Below are positions 63,138 to 64,000 of a DNA stretch of 64,000 bases, piece by piece. A model generated the notes under the pieces. That model ran no database searches and was not told where the DNA came from. It saw only the letters and a program-made list of their open reading frames with translations. Position 1 is the first letter of the stretch. The number at the start of each line of letters is the position of its first letter. Source of the DNA: Aquabacterium olei (GTDB lineage Bacteria > Pseudomonadota > Gammaproteobacteria > Burkholderiales > Burkholderiaceae_C); contig NZ_CP029210.1 of assembly GCF_003100395.1 (NCBI RefSeq), forward strand, positions 1-64,000, read 5' to 3'. Made by a program: the position numbers and the translations under genes.

Positions 63138-64000
63138 ATGCGCCCGCCTGCCCCGCCCTCGTCCCCCCTGCCCTTGCTGGCCTGCCTGTACGCGGCCCAG
63201 GGCCTGCCCTTCGGTTTCTTCACGCTGGCGCTGCCGGTGCTGATGCGCGAGGCCGGCTGGTCGCTCACGGCGCTGGGCTTTCTGCAGTTTCTGGCGGCCC
63301 CGTGGGCGCTGAAGTTTCTGTGGGCGCCGGTGGTGGACCACCACGGTCGCCGCCGCACCTGGCTGCTGACGATGCAGCTGGCTTCGTGCGCGCTGGCGGT
63401 GGCCATGGCGGTGCTGGGTTTTCATGAAGGCAGCATCGTGCTCTTCGTGGCGGTGTTCGCCTTCAACCTGCTGGCGGCCACGCAGGATGTGGCCACCGAC
63501 GGGTTGGCCGTGCGGCTGCTGAACGCTCGCCAGCGCGGGCTGGCCAACGGCATCCAGGTGGGGGCCTACCGCTTCGGGATGATTCTGGGCGGCGGGCTGC
63601 TGTTGTGGGTGCTCGCCCGCACCAGCTGGACGGTGGCCTTCGTGGGCATGGCGGCGCTGCTGGCGCTGCTGACCTGGCCGGTGTGGCGCATGGCCGAGCC
63701 GCCGGCGACCGTGGCAGAGCCCGACGCCGACCGGCCGGCGTCGATGCGTCCCGCGTTGCTGTCCGACGGGCCGGCCCGCCCCGCGCTGGCGTGGCTGTGG
63801 CTGCACCGGGCGCTGCGCCCTGGCGTGCTGCCCCTGGCGGGGCTGATCTTCTGTTTCCGCTTCGGTGACCAGATGGCCGCCGGGCTGATCACCCCCTTCC
63901 TGCTGGACCAGGGTCTGAGCAAGGCCGATCTGGCGCTGCTCAAGGGCACGGTCGGCTCGGGCACCAGCCTGCTGGGCGCAGCGCTGGGCGGGGCGCTGCT
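63138..64000 (+). CDS. AmpG-like MFS transporter (3' end outside window)
   Basis: The frame is open from ATG 63138 to the end of the window (287 residues). It begins MRPPAPPSSPLPLLACLY and shows successive hydrophobic helices. AAQGLPFGFFTLALPVL and NLLAATQDVATDGLAVRLL match the AmpG/PAT-SLC33-type major-facilitator family, whose AmpG members import muropeptides for peptidoglycan recycling. RQRGLANGIQVGAYRFGMILGGG is a further typical block. Whether it is AmpG itself or a relative cannot be told from the half seen. The gene overlaps no neighbour and continues past 64000. Confidence 0.85.
   Translation, partial: MRPPAPPSSPLPLLACLYAAQGLPFGFFTLALPVLMREAGWSLTALGFLQFLAAPWALKFLWAPVVDHHGRRRTWLLTMQLASCALAVAMAVLGFHEGSIVLFVAVFAFNLLAATQDVATDGLAVRLLNARQRGLANGIQVGAYRFGMILGGGLLLWVLARTSWTVAFVGMAALLALLTWPVWRMAEPPATVAEPDADRPASMRPALLSDGPARPALAWLWLHRALRPGVLPLAGLIFCFRFGDQMAAGLITPFLLDQGLSKADLALLKGTVGSGTSLLGAALGGAL

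Noticed and set aside
63132..63147. Inverted repeat GCGGGC-ATGC-GCCCGC over the AmpG-like start
   Set aside because: Six-base GC arms are expected by chance in this genome and nothing else supports an operator.

Overview
The window is 64 kb of a high-GC chromosome that starts at the replication-origin locus: the end of dnaA, a 593-base origin-like intergenic region, dnaN and gyrB, with no recF between them. That gene order, the LeuA type, two PEP-CTERM secreted proteins and the overall codon use suggest a betaproteobacterium of the order Burkholderiales (Comamonadaceae/Sphaerotilaceae-like). This is inference; there is no rRNA gene here to confirm it. I saw no tRNA, rRNA, CRISPR array, transposase or integrase.

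Region 1 (1-6900) is core replication: dnaA, the putative oriC, dnaN, a PEP-CTERM protein and gyrB. The origin region holds two diverged copies of one module, offset by exactly 318 bp and each carrying three DnaA boxes. Region 2 (6921-16569) is an accessory island. It has a HEPN/MNT toxin-antitoxin pair, then two paralogous double-AAA+ ATPases flanking a WYL-domain regulator and three nuclease-like genes (PD-(D/E)XK, DUF2779 and DEDD exonuclease). A 21-bp palindrome (GTGCGAC-N7-GTCGCRC) stands before the first ATPase and between the exonuclease and the second ATPase, and a weaker copy overlaps the WYL promoter. I read these six genes as one WYL-controlled system, probably for genome defence or DNA-damage response, that I cannot match to a named system.

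Region 3 (16557-32480) is mostly housekeeping and envelope: a YccS/FUSC membrane protein, a Fur-box-controlled flavinylated electron-transfer operon (outer-membrane protein, FMN-binding protein, ApbE, cytochrome-like membrane protein), a 2-oxoglutarate oxygenase, leuA with a divergent Lrp/AsnC regulator, and a glycosyltransferase/radical-SAM/methyltransferase operon. Region 4 (about 32640-43596) is a second island: a GHKL (MORC/MutL-like) ATPase and a GIY-YIG-like nuclease directly upstream of dndBCDE (DNA phosphorothioation). There is no dndA and no dndFGH in view, and a 32-bp perfect palindrome covers the dndB start. Beyond it lie a triple 6-pyruvoyl-tetrahydropterin-synthase fusion and a NYN/NERD nuclease pair.

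Region 5 (43714-64000) is envelope and general metabolism: a PEP-CTERM protein, a TAXI solute-binding protein, an alpha-2-macroglobulin with thioester coupled to pbpC, a four-gene envelope operon ending in a ten-CxxC/Sel1 protein, yjdM, a ferredoxin, a degenerate response regulator with TPRs, a small membrane protein, and the start of an AmpG-like transporter cut by the window edge.
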